Positions 1 through 11,070 of a DNA stretch of 64,000 nt are shown one piece after another. The translations under genes and the position numbers were made by a program. This DNA comes from Haemaphysalis longicornis. Lineage: Eukaryota; Arthropoda; Arachnida; Ixodida; Ixodidae. Under the pieces are notes generated by a model. That model was not told the origin of the DNA. It did no database searches and worked only from the letters and a program-made list of their open reading frames with translations. Every line of letters begins with the position of its first letter. The first letter of the stretch is position 1. The stretch covers positions 53,965,745 through 54,029,744 of the forward strand of contig CM023457.1 in assembly GCA_013339765.2 (NCBI GenBank), in the 5' to 3' direction.

Positions 1-394
1 CAACTGAACTAAAAACTAAGCGGTCACACCAGCCGGCGTCCCTGTGTTCGTTCCTCTGCCTTCGCATTTTTCTGGGGTTTTCTGTCTACGCCGGAGAAAT
101 TTTTGTCAGCCTAAAAACCTCTGCTGTCAAAAGGCACACTTGTTTAACGCACCACTGTCCCCTGATTTCACCGCTTCGCCTGTCATCCAGAACGCTTCAA
201 AATCGCGCCCAAATGCCCCTCGGGCCTTTCGGACTTTTTGTCTACCAACACGGTATGAATTTATGCGTGCCAACGAAGATGCCAACACTAAAAATGGGCT
301 GCACGGGCAGTGAATCTTCCGCAGACGCTCTTTTACAAGGTGTCGCTGCTGTCTTACAATCCAATTTTGGTCCCGACACAACGTCAGTGAATAA
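1..394. other. No feature seen
   Basis: Short overlapping reading frames occur on both strands but begin at non-ATG codons, shadow each other and show no domain. It may be 5' flank of the LINE fragment that follows. Confidence 0.4.
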
Positions 395-803
395 ATGAAC
401 AAAGAAAACCTACAAAATAATATTATTAACCAACATATTCGGCTATTCAAACCATTGTCGACTATAAAAACTCCCTATGGAGAAGAATCCCTCCTTCGCC
501 GACTGCAGAGCAATACCTTCCCTCACCCAGTCCGCCTCCATCGCAAGTTCCCAACGCAATTTCTGGCCCAATGCAAGTTCTGCTTGCAATCTGGTACTCT
601 TCCTCACATCATATTAGAGTGTAAGCACAATCCCAACCTCCTCCCTCTTCCATCCCCCCTTCCCACCCCTTAGCTGTGGGAGAACCTGGTAAGCAGAAGC
701 GATCTGGATGTCCAGACACTTTTGGCCTCCAGAACAAAGGTTGCCCGCTCATCACATGGCTTCCTGCAATAAGGAACCACTCCCACTCAACCGGCTCAAT
801 AAA
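395..803 (+). mobile_element. LINE 3' end, I/R1-like, degenerate
   Basis: This is the C-terminal end of a non-LTR retrotransposon ORF2. The frame contains the Cys-His knuckle typical of the region after the reverse transcriptase, C-x2-C-x7-H-x4-C (CKFCLQSGTLPHIILEC), preceded by the common run LLRRLQSNTFPHPVRLH. An in-frame TAG at 671-673 interrupts the protein; the same frame resumes with LWENLVSRSDLDVQTLLASR, the usual terminal WE..L...D...Q..L motif, and ends at TAA 770-772. A polyadenylation signal AATAAA lies at 798-803. The element is 5' truncated and dead. The clade is inferred from the C-terminal knuckle and tail motif only. Confidence 0.75.
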
Positions 804-810
804 ATGTTTT

Positions 811-1110
811 AACACGAAAGTGTTTTATTCCTTGATACACCAAGATTTCGCTCACGTCACATCCATCACGGAAGTGACGCCAGTAAGCAAGCCGCCTGTA
901 AAGGGTGCACCCCTGCACACCGGGTCTTCTTGCGGAGAAGCAACCTTTAGTACTAAAGAGTACGCTATATACTTAGCGTTGTTCTTTCGGGTTTTATATT
1001 TTAACACGACAGTGTTTTATGCCGCAATACCCCAATATTTCACTGGTCATATCCGTCGCGGAAATAACGCCAGTGCGTTTGCCGAAGCAACCCGCCAGCA
1101 GGACCTCTCT
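811..1110. repeat. Imperfect two-unit tandem repeat, about 192 bp period
   Basis: The motif AACACGAAAGTGTTTTAT (811-828) recurs as AACACGACAGTGTTTTAT (1003-1020). After each, similar sequence follows, including CCATCACGGAAGTGACGCCAGT versus its diverged counterpart, each cited here only as a short marker. The unit has no coding sense and starts directly after the LINE polyadenylation signal. Confidence 0.5.
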
Positions 1111-2426
1111 CGCCAAGCACACCCACAAGACAGCCGCCGACTCGCAAATCATGCTCAGCCGGAGATGTCGCTGCGCATTTCACTTTCGTGTTTACTGATT
1201 ACCATGATAGAAGAATCAACCAGTTTTTTCACTCATTCACTCACGCCGCGCAAGAATGCTGCGTATTAAAAAGCAATTTTCTGAATTTCATCCAATTTTT
1301 ATTGTTAACCTCACGCAGTGAAGTGGTCTCTCATTTAAGTGTTCATTAAGCGTGGGCGGAACCATGTGAACAGAAAAAAGTAGTGGTTGGCCGCTTTCTA
1401 ACCAACCAGCGCATACAAGCGAAACGCATCATTAAACAGTATTAATAGCGTACGCAGACATACTCAATCAGTTACCGCACTCTATTTCTTCGCGTCGTTC
1501 GTGCGGCGCATGCGCCGTAAGCTAGGTTCGCGTTTAGCCGGCTTAAGACTAACGGACGCTATTACACAAAAATAACGTGCGTGCACTATAAGTCGGGCGC
1601 ACTTATAACGGACGCGGTTATAACGAACGCTCGGTTAAAAAGAACCAACGTGGCACGACCGCCACAGCATGCATTACTGCAATTTCATTTTGTTTCAAAT
1701 ACTGTCGAGCCCACTAACGACCGCCGGAATGAAACCTCCAGCCCAAAACGAATTTAGATGAGTGGAGAAACAGCTCCTTATATATGCCTAAATGTCCTAA
1801 GAATTCTCACTGCGGGCATTGCGGTTCCTGGTCGACGAGTCGGCATTGGTCTTGGAGCTCACAATCTTCTACGTTTTTAAAAATTGTACAGGATGTCCAC
1901 TTAGATCCTATTGCACCTTGCATAAAATAGTCCAGAATGGCCACGTTCGCGATGTGCGAAGTTGGCCTAATGAGCTGTGTACGAAGAGAACAACCGAAAA
2001 CAACTAGCGGCACTCGACGCGTTTAGGTTTCACGGCACGGTTGCAGGTTGCTTACTGTTTTTCACTCTTGTCGCGAGCGTGCATGAGGGAGGACTACTGA
2101 AATTCACGCGCAGCTAATTTTGTGGCCCTACAAAATACGTTCCGCCGATTTGTCTGCCGGACAACATGCTGGACGGGAAAAACGCACGCGCCTCACAGGT
2201 GTTGTTGCAGTGCCAACGCCAACTTTCTGCAAGTTCATCGTCTCCCATATTTATGTCCCCAATCTCGCCTCACCCCTCTTCCACTGAGTGGTCCCTCTGT
2301 CCGATGGATAATTAGGCCAAGGATTCTGAGTCGGGAGACTGGGGACCCTATGGCCTTTTGCCGTTATTTCAATTTGGGAATCTCCAGGAGTACGAGGAGG
2401 AAGGATGAACAGCTCGGATTTTGAAA
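1111..2426. other. No feature seen
   Basis: Open frames here (for example 2122-2424 plus and 1807-2013 minus) lack domains and overlap one another on both strands. No RNA gene or repeat boundary was recognised. Confidence 0.4.
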
Positions 2427-2525
2427 GCCTGACAGCTGACCGCATCGGTGCCTGCTTGGCAAACCTCCTGCCGGGGAAATGCTTCAGGGTTGCCATGCAG
2501 GCGCCGATGCGGTCAGCTGTCAGGC
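2427..2525. repeat. Hairpin: 36-bp inverted repeat, 27-nt loop
   Basis: The left arm 2427-2462 is the near-perfect reverse complement of 2490-2525. Both arms include the core CTGACAGCTGACCGCATCGG or its complement. Pairing continues weakly outside the arms. The palindrome makes the plus and minus frames here encode nearly the same peptide, so neither should be read as a gene. It could be a small foldback MITE or a source of small RNA. Confidence 0.8.
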
Positions 2526-2628
2526 CTTCCAAACCGATCCCATGCTTTTTTCATTCAACTACTGGGCTGTCGTGTCGACCAAATTATCGCACTCCTCCGA
2601 CGGGTAACCAACCGACGCCACGGAGTAG

Positions 2629-3835
2629 ATGAACGGGAGTCTTTACCTAGTGCACTCTTTTTTTCATCAGCCGCCTCTTCTATACCCTGCCAATATACAT
2701 GCGTCCAAGGTCGAGCTGAACAAGCTCTATGGCCTCATCCGCAAGGTCTACCGCGCTGCCCTGCAGATCCCCCCTAACCCATTCACGGATCGTCTGCTCC
2801 AGCCCGGAGCTCCGTTTTTAACACCACCACCGAATTAGTTGAAGCCTATTTATCATCCCAGATAAATCGCCTAGAGCTAACGGAAACGGGCAAGTCTATT
2901 TTCGCTTCTCAAGGCATTCCGCTGTCCGAACAAGCTAAAGGTGCCATGCCTATTCCCTTTGAAATTCGGGAAAACATTCAGAAGACCCCTCCCCCGACAC
3001 ATGCACCCTGTCTACAACTCAGAGCGCCGCCAAGAGCCCGAACACGCGCCTTGGACCCGGAACTGACAAAATGGCCGGAAGCGGTGTAGTGTGATGCGGC
3101 GGAATACCGCCATCACAACGCTTACGCTCTGGTGGTCACGCGCAACTCCGCTTGCCCCCCCCCCTCAGCACGCTCACCATCTTAACTACCTCCCCTACGA
3201 CTGCAAAGGATGCGGCCAATGCACTGGCTCTCACACAACGTCCAACTCAGCCCAAGATAGTCACGGACTCCAGCTGGCCCTGCTGCATTTTGTACGAGGG
3301 ACCATCTATTCTGAAGTCCTCCGCGTCATCCAGAGTAACCCGCCTCAAAAAATGAAGTTGGTGTGAGCCGCGGCTAACACTGGCCTGCCGGGAAACCAAC
3401 TTGTCAATGCCATTGTCCGCGATCTCACACTCCGGGCTGGTGTGAGCATTGTCCCCCGACACGGCGCGCGCTCCTCCATCACGTTCAACGACATCGTGGA
3501 ACACTACCCATTCCTCCCTCACTCCTCACCAAACTCGCTATTGGCTACTCTTGCAAACAGACTCCTTCCCATGCAGAGCTCGCCTACACCACATCCACCC
3601 CTCATCATTTCCGTCTCCCAACTGTCCTTAATGCGGCCAACGTGCCACTCTGCAACATTCCATGTGGGCTTGCCCTTACGACCCCTATCCTCAAGTCTCC
3701 AGCAGCGAGCTATGGAGAGAGGCGTTGGGTAGCTCTAGCCAGGAGATTCAGGAGGCCCTGGTACGCAGAGCTACCGAAGTCGCGGCTGGCCTCCGCCCAG
3801 CCGCCACCAACCCTCAGTAACTGTGGCTCAAATAA
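2629..3835 (+). mobile_element. LINE ORF2 fragment (thumb, RNase H, C-terminal tail), degenerate
   Basis: Pieces in different frames line up with the C-terminal half of an I-clade-like ORF2. First comes KLYGLIRKVYRAALQIPPN (about 2725), then after a frameshift ELVEAYLSSQINRLELTETG (from 2832), then an RNase H-like stretch CDAAEYRHHNAYALVVT (about 3090) followed by DAANALALTQRPTQPKIVTD. The tail motif TFNDIVEHY lies near 3490, and the end SSSQEIQEALVRRATEVAAG runs to TAA 3818-3820, with AATAAA at 3830. Multiple frameshifts and an in-frame stop just before the RNase H segment show it is dead. Same strand and same kind of tail as the LINE at 395-803. Confidence 0.75.
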
Positions 3836-4788
3836 AGGTTTTCTCTCTTTCTCCCCTCTGTCCGCGGGGGGGGGGGGGGGAAGGAGAGATGGGGGGCACA
3901 CGGAACCCAGGACGAAGACGTCATTTTTATTACATTTTCTTTCCCTGTGTTTTTTTCGGCTGCCTTTAATCAGTTTTGTTGGAAAAGGGCGATCCCCGCA
4001 CAGTTCATTTGACGCTTTGAGTTCGCGTAAAGCTGTTCAAAGTGGCGACTGCGAACGCCAGGCGCCGTCGGGCAAGTTCGATCGTTCGCAGTACCCGAGT
4101 TGCACCCAGGGGTGTGCGACCTGAGTGTGTGCAACTCGGGTGCAATCCGGTCAGCACCCGAGCGTGTGCGCGCACTCTCTCGCACGTTTCCTCCGCGATT
4201 AAGTCCGAGGTTGTATGTCTTTCGGTGGACTGTGTTTGCCATGTTGACCGACAGAACAACTTTATTTGGCCACAGCTGGGGCGGCAGCAGGGCCCCTTTT
4301 GGTCAGGGGTCCGGCGCCTTCGGCCAGCGGGCCAGGTCTTCTTGAACTTGGCGGTTTGGGTCACGCAGGGGGGCCTCCCAGCGCGCCTAGCTGGTGATGG
4401 TAAGGAGAATGGGATGGGATCGGTGCCTAGATAGTAGGATGGGATGCCACAGGCACATATTATGTGGGATAACGATGCGGGAGGGAACCGAACATTATGG
4501 ACATGCGTCTATGTAGGTGTCGGGAAAGATCGCAGACATGATGGCAGGGGTGAGGAAGGAGCGGTTCTGGAGCTCCGATAGATGACCGCCAAGAATCGGG
4601 ATAGAGATGGGTGCAGTGGTGGTCCCAAAGGGGGGGGGGGGGGGGGGAAAGGGGCGATCGCACCCCCCCCCCAAAAAAAAAGGTCCCCAGCTTCTTATTG
4701 TTTGTTTTATTAAGCATCCCACGTGTGCCAGGTCGCAAACATGTTGCGACCGTCACAAGTGCGGGCTCGAGCCAGCCATTGTACCGCC
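3836..4788. other. No gene; homopolymer-rich DNA
   Basis: It holds a G15 run (3866-3880), a G18 run (4630-4647) and a C10-A9 tract (about 4663-4681). Open frames across 3970-4440 on both strands are GC-driven shadows. Homopolymers of this length are also likely sequencing-error sites. Confidence 0.5.
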
Positions 4789-5046
4789 TAAAGCCCGTTC
4801 TACATGATGCGAATTTCGTCTGCGAATTCGCAGCTGCGGCACCGCTCGTGTGACAGAACGGTCTATTTTCGTTGCTGTGGCAAATTGCCGAACGTTTGGA
4901 ATAGTTGATCGTCTTCTGTGAATGCCATTTCACATTTGGCAATTAATCGGAGCAGTGAAAACAGTAAAAATAGATCATTTTGTCGCACGAGCGGCGCCAC
5001 AGCTGCGAATTCGCAGCCGAAATTCGCTCCATGTAGAACGGACTTA
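4789..5046. mobile_element. Foldback MITE, about 78-bp TIRs
   Basis: The ends TAAAGCCCGTTCTACATG (left) and the complement of TAAGTCCGTTCTACATG (right) are inverted. Similarity continues for about 78 bp through the shared palindromic core CTGCGAATTCGCAGCTG and CCGCTCGTG to a common inner TCTATTTT. The spacer is about 100 bp and non-coding. No clear target duplication beyond a possible TA. Confidence 0.75.
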
Positions 5047-6649
5047 AGGGGGGCTTCCCAAAACCACTGTGCCGCTAAGTGATGTGTGCACAAGCGTGTT
5101 ACACCACATACGCGCACACGCCGAGATGGTTATCACCTCCTCCGCAGAAATGGCGCGAGGGGAGCGGTTCTTTATTCGCCCCCCCCCCCCAACCAATCTC
5201 TGGGACCGCTACTGGATGGGTGAGGAGGAGGAAAACTGGCACGCTCCAAGCGGTAATGGGCGAGGATGCCCCCGTATGTGTGCAGCCTGTCCCGTAGAGT
5301 GAATATCTCACTATCATTGGCGGCGCCATCGAGCCCTCGGAAAACCAAAGCTCGAGCAGCTTCGTGGGCCGCTTAGTTTCCAAGTAGCGCGTTATAGGCG
5401 GGAGCCCAGACGAGAGTGAAAGAGCGGGATCGCATGTTGAGAATTCTTTTTCACAAGCGACGATTCAACCCCGCAGCGGGTATGCACGGTGCGCGCGATA
5501 AAAGACTTCTCGGCCAGCGCCGGAGTGAAGCGAGTCGTTGCTCCGCCCCTCAAATCACAATTAAGTGGTACCCCTTACGGTTGACGGGAGGCAATAGACG
5601 GCCGGTTAATGTCGCGCTTGGCCTCGAAACTTATGCCGTGACGTTGTGTTTGTTCGAAACCCATCTCCGAATCGTCAAAGTTGAATAAAATGTACGCGCG
5701 GTAGTGGGTATTTTGGTTCAGGGTGGTGTGCGCAATGGCGCAGAACAGGTGCTACGGGGCTTCCATATTTTATTAGGGGCACGTAGTTAGATATAAGGAT
5801 ATTGAAAGCAAAGCGTCCTGTCTCACTGATGGCGTATGTAGCGGCGGAAAGGCGCTGCAGGAAAGCCCACATTCTCTGACGATGCCGGAGAACGTGGGTG
5901 AAGTGAACGAATAAAAAAAAACGCTTCTCGTGGTCAGAATGAACCTGGGTCCCTCGCGTGATGAAGCCGACGTCTATCCAAGTGCGCCGTTCCGCCACAG
6001 CGAAATCAGCTCGTATTAGGAGAAAGGTGCAGAAACGTGCTCAACTAAACAGCAAAATCATCCACCTTCCGTCTCACGACGACAACGACTGAACGCGAAG
6101 CTTTCTCTGTGCGAAATCAAATGGCGACGGCTCAAATTGAAAGCCGCTGCGATCAAAAGCCCGAACTGCACGAGACTCAAAGTTCAACGAGCCAAAGTCC
6201 GAAAGCTTCCCGTTGAAGCGTCGGCGCCGTTAGACGGAGGTTGCATAATTGTTTTGTGTCCTGTTATGACTGTTTTGTATTCCACACTAACAAAAAATGG
6301 CTGCGGCTTACATCAGCTAACCTTAGATATGCAAACCAAAAAGATCTGAGGAAACCTAAGAGCTAAATGGGTTGCGAACATCCTGCTGAACGCCGAAGAC
6401 GGGTTGTTGCGCCTCGCGTTCTCGAAGGCCTCTCCAATAATCCCGCTGGAGATGCTTTGCTTTACGATCCTCCTTATAGCGCTTTCGATGGGACTCGGTC
6501 CGTCTCTACGCGTTACGCGGCTGCTCGTCCATGCCGCTGTATATTGGGAGAGCTGACGGCACTGACCATCTGGTGCAAAGGAACACCTCCGAAGGGCTTC
6601 TTTCCCTGTAACGTACTCCTGTTTTTTTTTTTTTTGCTCAATGGATCGT
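5047..6649. other. No feature seen
   Basis: There is a C-run near 5180, and several short frames on both strands without domains (for example 5675-5998 minus and 6313-6675 minus). A T15 run at about 6621-6635 lies just left of the TIR element. Confidence 0.4.
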
Positions 6650-8305
6650 TTAAAGGAGCCATGAAGAGAAAACACAAGTTTGGTTCATTCGAAAGATTGC
6701 CTCGTTAGAACCATAACGACACCACTTATAACGCAAACTTCGCTCAAATAAGCTACATAATTAGGAAAAAAGGAAATGACCATGCGACCCACCAGCTCAT
6801 TTTCCGCAACAGAACCTATGATGTCACTCGAGAATGCTCTGCGATTGGCGGAGGCCGGCAAAAGCAAACGCATGTTAGACAGGGCTTACAGTTTGCATAG
6901 CGAGCTAAATGCCCGTGAAACACACTGCACATTCTTTTTATGACAAAGAACGGTCGAGTAAATGGTTGAAGTTCCGAACGAACACGCAAGCGTGTATGCC
7001 ATGCGTACGAAACTACAGCCAGCCGAACTCGACATCTCGCCGTCGCCACCGTCGCGCAGACGAATTTTCGGGTTCAAGGCTCTTCGGGGCCAACGAACCG
7101 TCCCAGCACGCACAGCCGCGACCTTGCTTGGCATCGTAATCCCTTCACAGCAGGTTGGCCGTCATATCGCCAACCAACCAAGGTAAAAATAGAAACAAGG
7201 GGAGCAAGGAACACAGAGCAGCAACGAGATAGTGCCACTCGTCGCACAGGTTTCGGTATGGAGGTTGTGTTGGCTTGCTGCTGTCGTTACGAGCTCGTTT
7301 ACAGTTTACAACCACTGAAAACTTCAGTATGTTCGAGTACTTTACAATGAAATTTCGTTGCTGTGTTTTGAAATGCCCATGCAGTACGGGCAAATCGTCG
7401 AGGGAGTGCGACATCCCCGCCGGTGAGATCTCCTTTCATGTGCTGCCCAACGACGAACCTCGGCGAAGCAAGTGGCTACGTTTTGTGAACTTTGCAAACG
7501 GAGGAGAAAGAGAGCTAAAGGAAGTACGAGTGTGCGCGCTTCATTTCCGAGGAAGTGATTACGGCAGGGACCCGGACATGCTGGCGCTCGTCGCCGACTT
7601 CGTCATATCGCCGCTCTGACCTTGGGGTAAAAAATTGCCGTACACACCGCGCATTGACGCTCGAATTTTCTGGTCGGAGCAGAGAGCTCGAGCGAACGGC
7701 TTAAATACACGACACCGGCCAACTGGCATAAGCGATACTGCTACTGAAATTGAAAATACGGCACATACGTACCACTCTGTATTCGTCCGTCGCGACGGGC
7801 TGACGAGGCAGCGGTGCCGACGGCTGGGCGTTCGTCTGTTGTGGCTATCGCGGAATGGTCGCTTTCCCGTCCACCGCGTATCCCACAACTCTTGCCGCTC
7901 GTGCACTTAGAAGCATTGAGCGTTCAAGTGGTGTGAGGTTGTTAAATGCAAGCCCGAGCTCCTCGGCGAGAGTTTTGTTCTCCGGATCAGGCATTCCATG
8001 ACTAGGGCTGCGGGTGCACTAGGTTTTACTAGTATTTTTAAAATGGCCGCCGCCTCGGTCGACTCCCGCGTGTGGGTGCTTATGGAGTCGACATACTAGT
8101 ATCTGTTTCATGGACCGGCTCGTATGACGCCATGTTCACGTGACGAAATGTGCAATTTTAGCGGGAGATTTAAAATTTTGGCCTAAATTGCCTTATTTCT
8201 CAGTGAATAAAAGCATCGTGTTTTCCGGAAAGCGTTGGGGGTACTATGAAACACCAATCTTTCGAATAAAACAAAACTTTTGTTTTCTCTTCATGGCTCC
8301 TTTAA
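6650..8305. mobile_element. TIR element carrying a THAP domain (P-superfamily candidate)
   Basis: The left end (AAAGGAGCCATGAAGAGAAA, from 6652) and right end (complement ending about 8303) are inverted repeats that stay similar for about 50 bp, to the shared ATTCGAAAGATTG. Inside lies an intact THAP zinc-finger frame at 7347-7619. Subterminal sequence after the left TIR (GCTCAAATAAGCTAC, then ATGCGACCCACCAGCTCATT) recurs in the MITEs at 20042-21562 and 48620-49443, and the right end recurs at 10340. The THAP domain is the DNA-binding domain of P-element transposases, so this longer copy ties the family to the P superfamily. No transposase catalytic body is visible, and I found no convincing 8-bp duplication. 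Confidence 0.6.
7347..7619 (+). CDS. THAP-domain protein, transposon-derived
   Basis: This 90-residue frame begins at ATG 7347; an upstream non-ATG extension is possible. It encodes a C2CH THAP zinc finger: Cys6-x4-Cys10, the core SFHVLP, invariant Trp43 in RRSKWLRFV, and Cys63-x2-His66 in VCALHF. THAP domains bind DNA and occur in P-element transposases and in host proteins derived from them. The usual closing AVPTIF-like motif is absent; the frame ends DFVISPL and stops at TGA 7617-7619, about where the domain should end. It sits inside the TIR element 6650-8305. A longer transposase is not seen downstream, so this is either a truncated transposase exon or a stand-alone DNA-binding remnant. 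Confidence 0.65.
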   Translation: MKFRCCVLKCPCSTGKSSRECDIPAGEISFHVLPNDEPRRSKWLRFVNFANGGERELKEVRVCALHFRGSDYGRDPDMLALVADFVISPL

Positions 8306-8498
8306 CGGTTTTGTCTTGTTACCAGTCCCGTGTAAGGCGCGACGTAAAAAAAAAAGCCGCCCGCATCTTCCCACGGGGGGAACTCGAGTAAATGCATCGC
8401 CTCTACTTAAGTCATGCAAAGCGTCACGTCAAGCGAAAGCCAAGCAAAGACGCCCTTGACTGAATTCCGAACGCGCGCTCCGCGGCCTATATACGCCT
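8195..8498. repeat. Duplicated block, copy 1
   Basis: The right end of the THAP element plus about 190 bp of flank (GTTTTGTCTTGTTACCAGTC to the CCTATATACG region) is repeated with very few differences at about 10300-10607. The pair flanks the 100-N gap. Confidence 0.8.
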
Positions 8499-10150
8499 CG
8501 AGCCGGCCTGTAGGGGCGCCACTGAAATCCCCCTAGCGGCCCGTTTCGAAAGCAGCGCGGGAGTCGCGCCCAACTCCCCAGTGCCGCCGCTGATTTTGCG
8601 GCACATTCACGACCGAGATTTACCGTTTTGGGCGTTTGAAATATATGTTTGTGTGGAGCAGTCACTCTGTTCCGCAGATGGGGTGTTTACGAGGGTGTAA
8701 ATGTTTCCGACGCGATCTTAGTGTGGTATTTTCGGTCTGTATGTATAAGCGCCAGGTGTGTATCACAGGCCAGCGTCGCGGAACGGCGTATGATGGAGCA
8801 GATTGTAAACTGACCTGAATTTACTAGCCGTGTCTCCGTAACCACCGGTCCTCAGATGTTCATGCTACGGCTATACACTACGATTTAAATCGGTTTTGTG
8901 CGCTTACATAACCAGCGGAGCACTCATACCTGACAGCACACCAGTTACGTTTGCCCGTATTATACCTCAGATATTGATCACCACCATTTACAAGCCAGTC
9001 TGTGTAATTTCGGGAATATTCAACAAAAGTACGATGGACAATGCATAATTATACTCGGGGATCAGCACACGACAGAGTCGTCTTGTCGTGAGGTGCGCGC
9101 CCGCAGACCTATCTGCTACATATATCCTCTGCGAGCAGCGCAGAGACGGGCTTACAATATAATCCGCGTCTGTGACTAAATGCTTCTTCGAAATATCGTC
9201 ATATGGCACATGGAGCCTGCAGAATAAACCAGAAACTAAAATCAGAGGGCCTTATCACATACCACGCTCTTCCAACGACACATTTCATCGCTGGTTGAAC
9301 AGCCTACCCTGTATACTTCCAAAAATGCCTCCGCCGTACGATCAGCTCTTCGTTGAAGTAGAAAAACAAAAGGAAAGTGAACGCGAGATTTATGTGTGGG
9401 ATTACTAAAACGTTCATTGCTTGATTCCGCTCCGCATTTGTACACGGCGTCCCCCTCCCCCGCCCCCCCCATCGATTTCTTGCGGAATAGCAGAGCATTT
9501 CGCGTATAGATGGTCTAGTGAAACCTACCTGGCTTAAGTTTAGACGAACGTTTTTAGCATGCCAGAAGCTGCACTGTTTTTTTTTCATTTCATTAGAGCT
9601 ATTATGTTTCTAAATTCCGCTTGCACAGCAGTTATTTTTTAGGTTTCATTTCCTTGGTTCTTGCTATATGGCGTGTGTGGGCCATTTAACGACGCACAGG
9701 CTTGGAATATACTTTACATTTTCGCATGGTTTATATTCTTATAAAAGGCATAGTTATTGTCCGGGATTGGGTAATCACATCCCCGAAACATATTTTTCTG
9801 CGGCGTATATATGCGAAACGAAGCCGCATTCGTTGTCCACGCTGCAAAATGAAGCCAACCTCTCATTGTGCCAGTATCAGGTCTAAACGAGGCGTCAGTA
9901 GAATTCATTTGTGCCTGATGTTTTGGAGGTGACATGGGTGATATGTTGCTGCTGTCGCCGACGCCCGGAAGAGTGGCGACGAAGCGCGCAGACCGCGTCC
10001 CCGGTAGCTCTTGCAGGCGATCGCGTACTCACGAAGACGCAGCTGCTTTTTTTAAGTGACCTAAACGTACTCTTTGCCTATAGATCGTCACCATAACAAG
10101 TTTTTTAGGGCGCGGAAAGGCGAAAAGAAGCGAAAGAGAACCAAAAACAC
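8499..10150. other. No feature seen
   Basis: Short frames only. A minus-strand frame pair near 9242-9588 overlaps a C-rich tract. No domain, RNA gene or TIR was recognised up to the gap. Confidence 0.4.
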
Positions 10151-10250
10151 NNNNNNNNNNNNNNNNNNNNNNNNNNNNNNNNNNNNNNNNNNNNNNNNNN
10201 NNNNNNNNNNNNNNNNNNNNNNNNNNNNNNNNNNNNNNNNNNNNNNNNNN
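10151..10250. other. Assembly gap (100 N)
   Basis: Exactly 100 N, the conventional placeholder for a gap of unknown length. Distances across it are not reliable. Confidence 0.98.
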
Positions 10251-10299
10251 GAGCGCCAACGCTTGCAGGAGTACAATGACTGTTGGACTCTTCAACTAC

Positions 10300-10607
10300 T
10301 CCCCGATTTCTTAGAGTGTAAAGCATCGTTTGCTTCCGGGAAAGCGATTGGGGTACTATGAAACACCTAATCTTTCGAATAAAACAAACTTTTGCTTTCT
10401 CTTCATGGCTCCTTTAACGGTTTTGTCTTGTTACCAGTCCCGTGTAAGGCGACGTAAAAAAAATCCGCCCGCATCTTCCCACGGGGGGAACTCGAGTAAA
10501 TGCGTCGCATCTACTCAAGTCATGCAAAGCGTCACGTCAAGCGAAAGCCAAGCAAAGACGCCCTTGACTGAATTCCGAACGCGCGCTCCGCCGCCTATAT
10601 ACGTTGA
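10300..10607. repeat. Duplicated block, copy 2
   Basis: Matches 8195-8498, including the right TIR of the THAP-family element (TTCATGGCTCCTTTAA near 10404) and the flank beyond it. Any left part of that element would lie in or before the gap. Confidence 0.8.
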
Positions 10608-10739
10608 GGGGACTGCGTAAGCCGGTCCCAGTCGACGACGTTGGCGTACTTGTAAAGCAGCGTCGATTCTAGGTGTTCGAGCCAAGCGCGGATGTTGCTT
10701 CGCCGGAGAACGGCACACCGGTTATATGCGCAGCGCGCC

Positions 10740-10863
10740 CGAAGGAGAGGAAACCGCGGAAGAGAGAGTACTGCACATGCGCCGGCCCCAGCGCGTCTGC
10801 CGCGGCTATGACGCAACACAATCCACTTTAATCCAATCCAAATCCAAGCCAAGCCAATCCAAT
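10740..10863 (-). repeat. TTGGA-type pentanucleotide repeat with conserved flank
   Basis: Plus-strand ATCCAATCC-type repeats (about 10820-10863) are preceded by a flank (GCGTCTGCCGCGGCTATGAC near 10795) whose reverse complement occurs beside the equivalent repeat at 41584-41667. Both belong to one dispersed repeat family in opposite orientations. Confidence 0.6.
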
Positions 10864-10968
10864 CGAATCCATTCCAATGCCCCTCGCGAGAGAGTGTTCG
10901 AATCCAATCCAATGCCCCTCGCGAGAGAGTGTTCGAATCCAATCCAATGCCCCTCGCGAGAGAGTGTT
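10864..10968. repeat. Minisatellite, 3 x 35 bp
   Basis: Three consecutive 35-bp units start at 10864, 10899 and 10934, each containing CCAATGCCCCTCGCGAGAGA. Units 2 and 3 are identical; unit 1 differs by one base. Confidence 0.9.
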
Positions 10969-10989
10969 CGCTATCGCCTCGACTCGACG

Positions 10990-11070
10990 CGCATGCGCAG
11001 TAAGCGTGCGGACTACGGACGTCAACGCGGGTGACATCGCGAGTTACTTAAATGCTCTGCATTTAAAACT
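10990..11070 (+). mobile_element. Right end of a tRNA-like-containing MITE
   Basis: The stretch GGGTGACATCGCGAGTTACT, followed by AAATGCTCTGCATTTAAA, matches the right ends of the elements at 39136-39610 and 43662-44030. The left part is missing; it joins the minisatellite instead. Confidence 0.6.

Noticed and set aside
676..1269. 197-codon open frame, the longest on the plus strand
   Set aside because: It overlaps the true LINE tail frame in another phase and then a tandem repeat; no domain.
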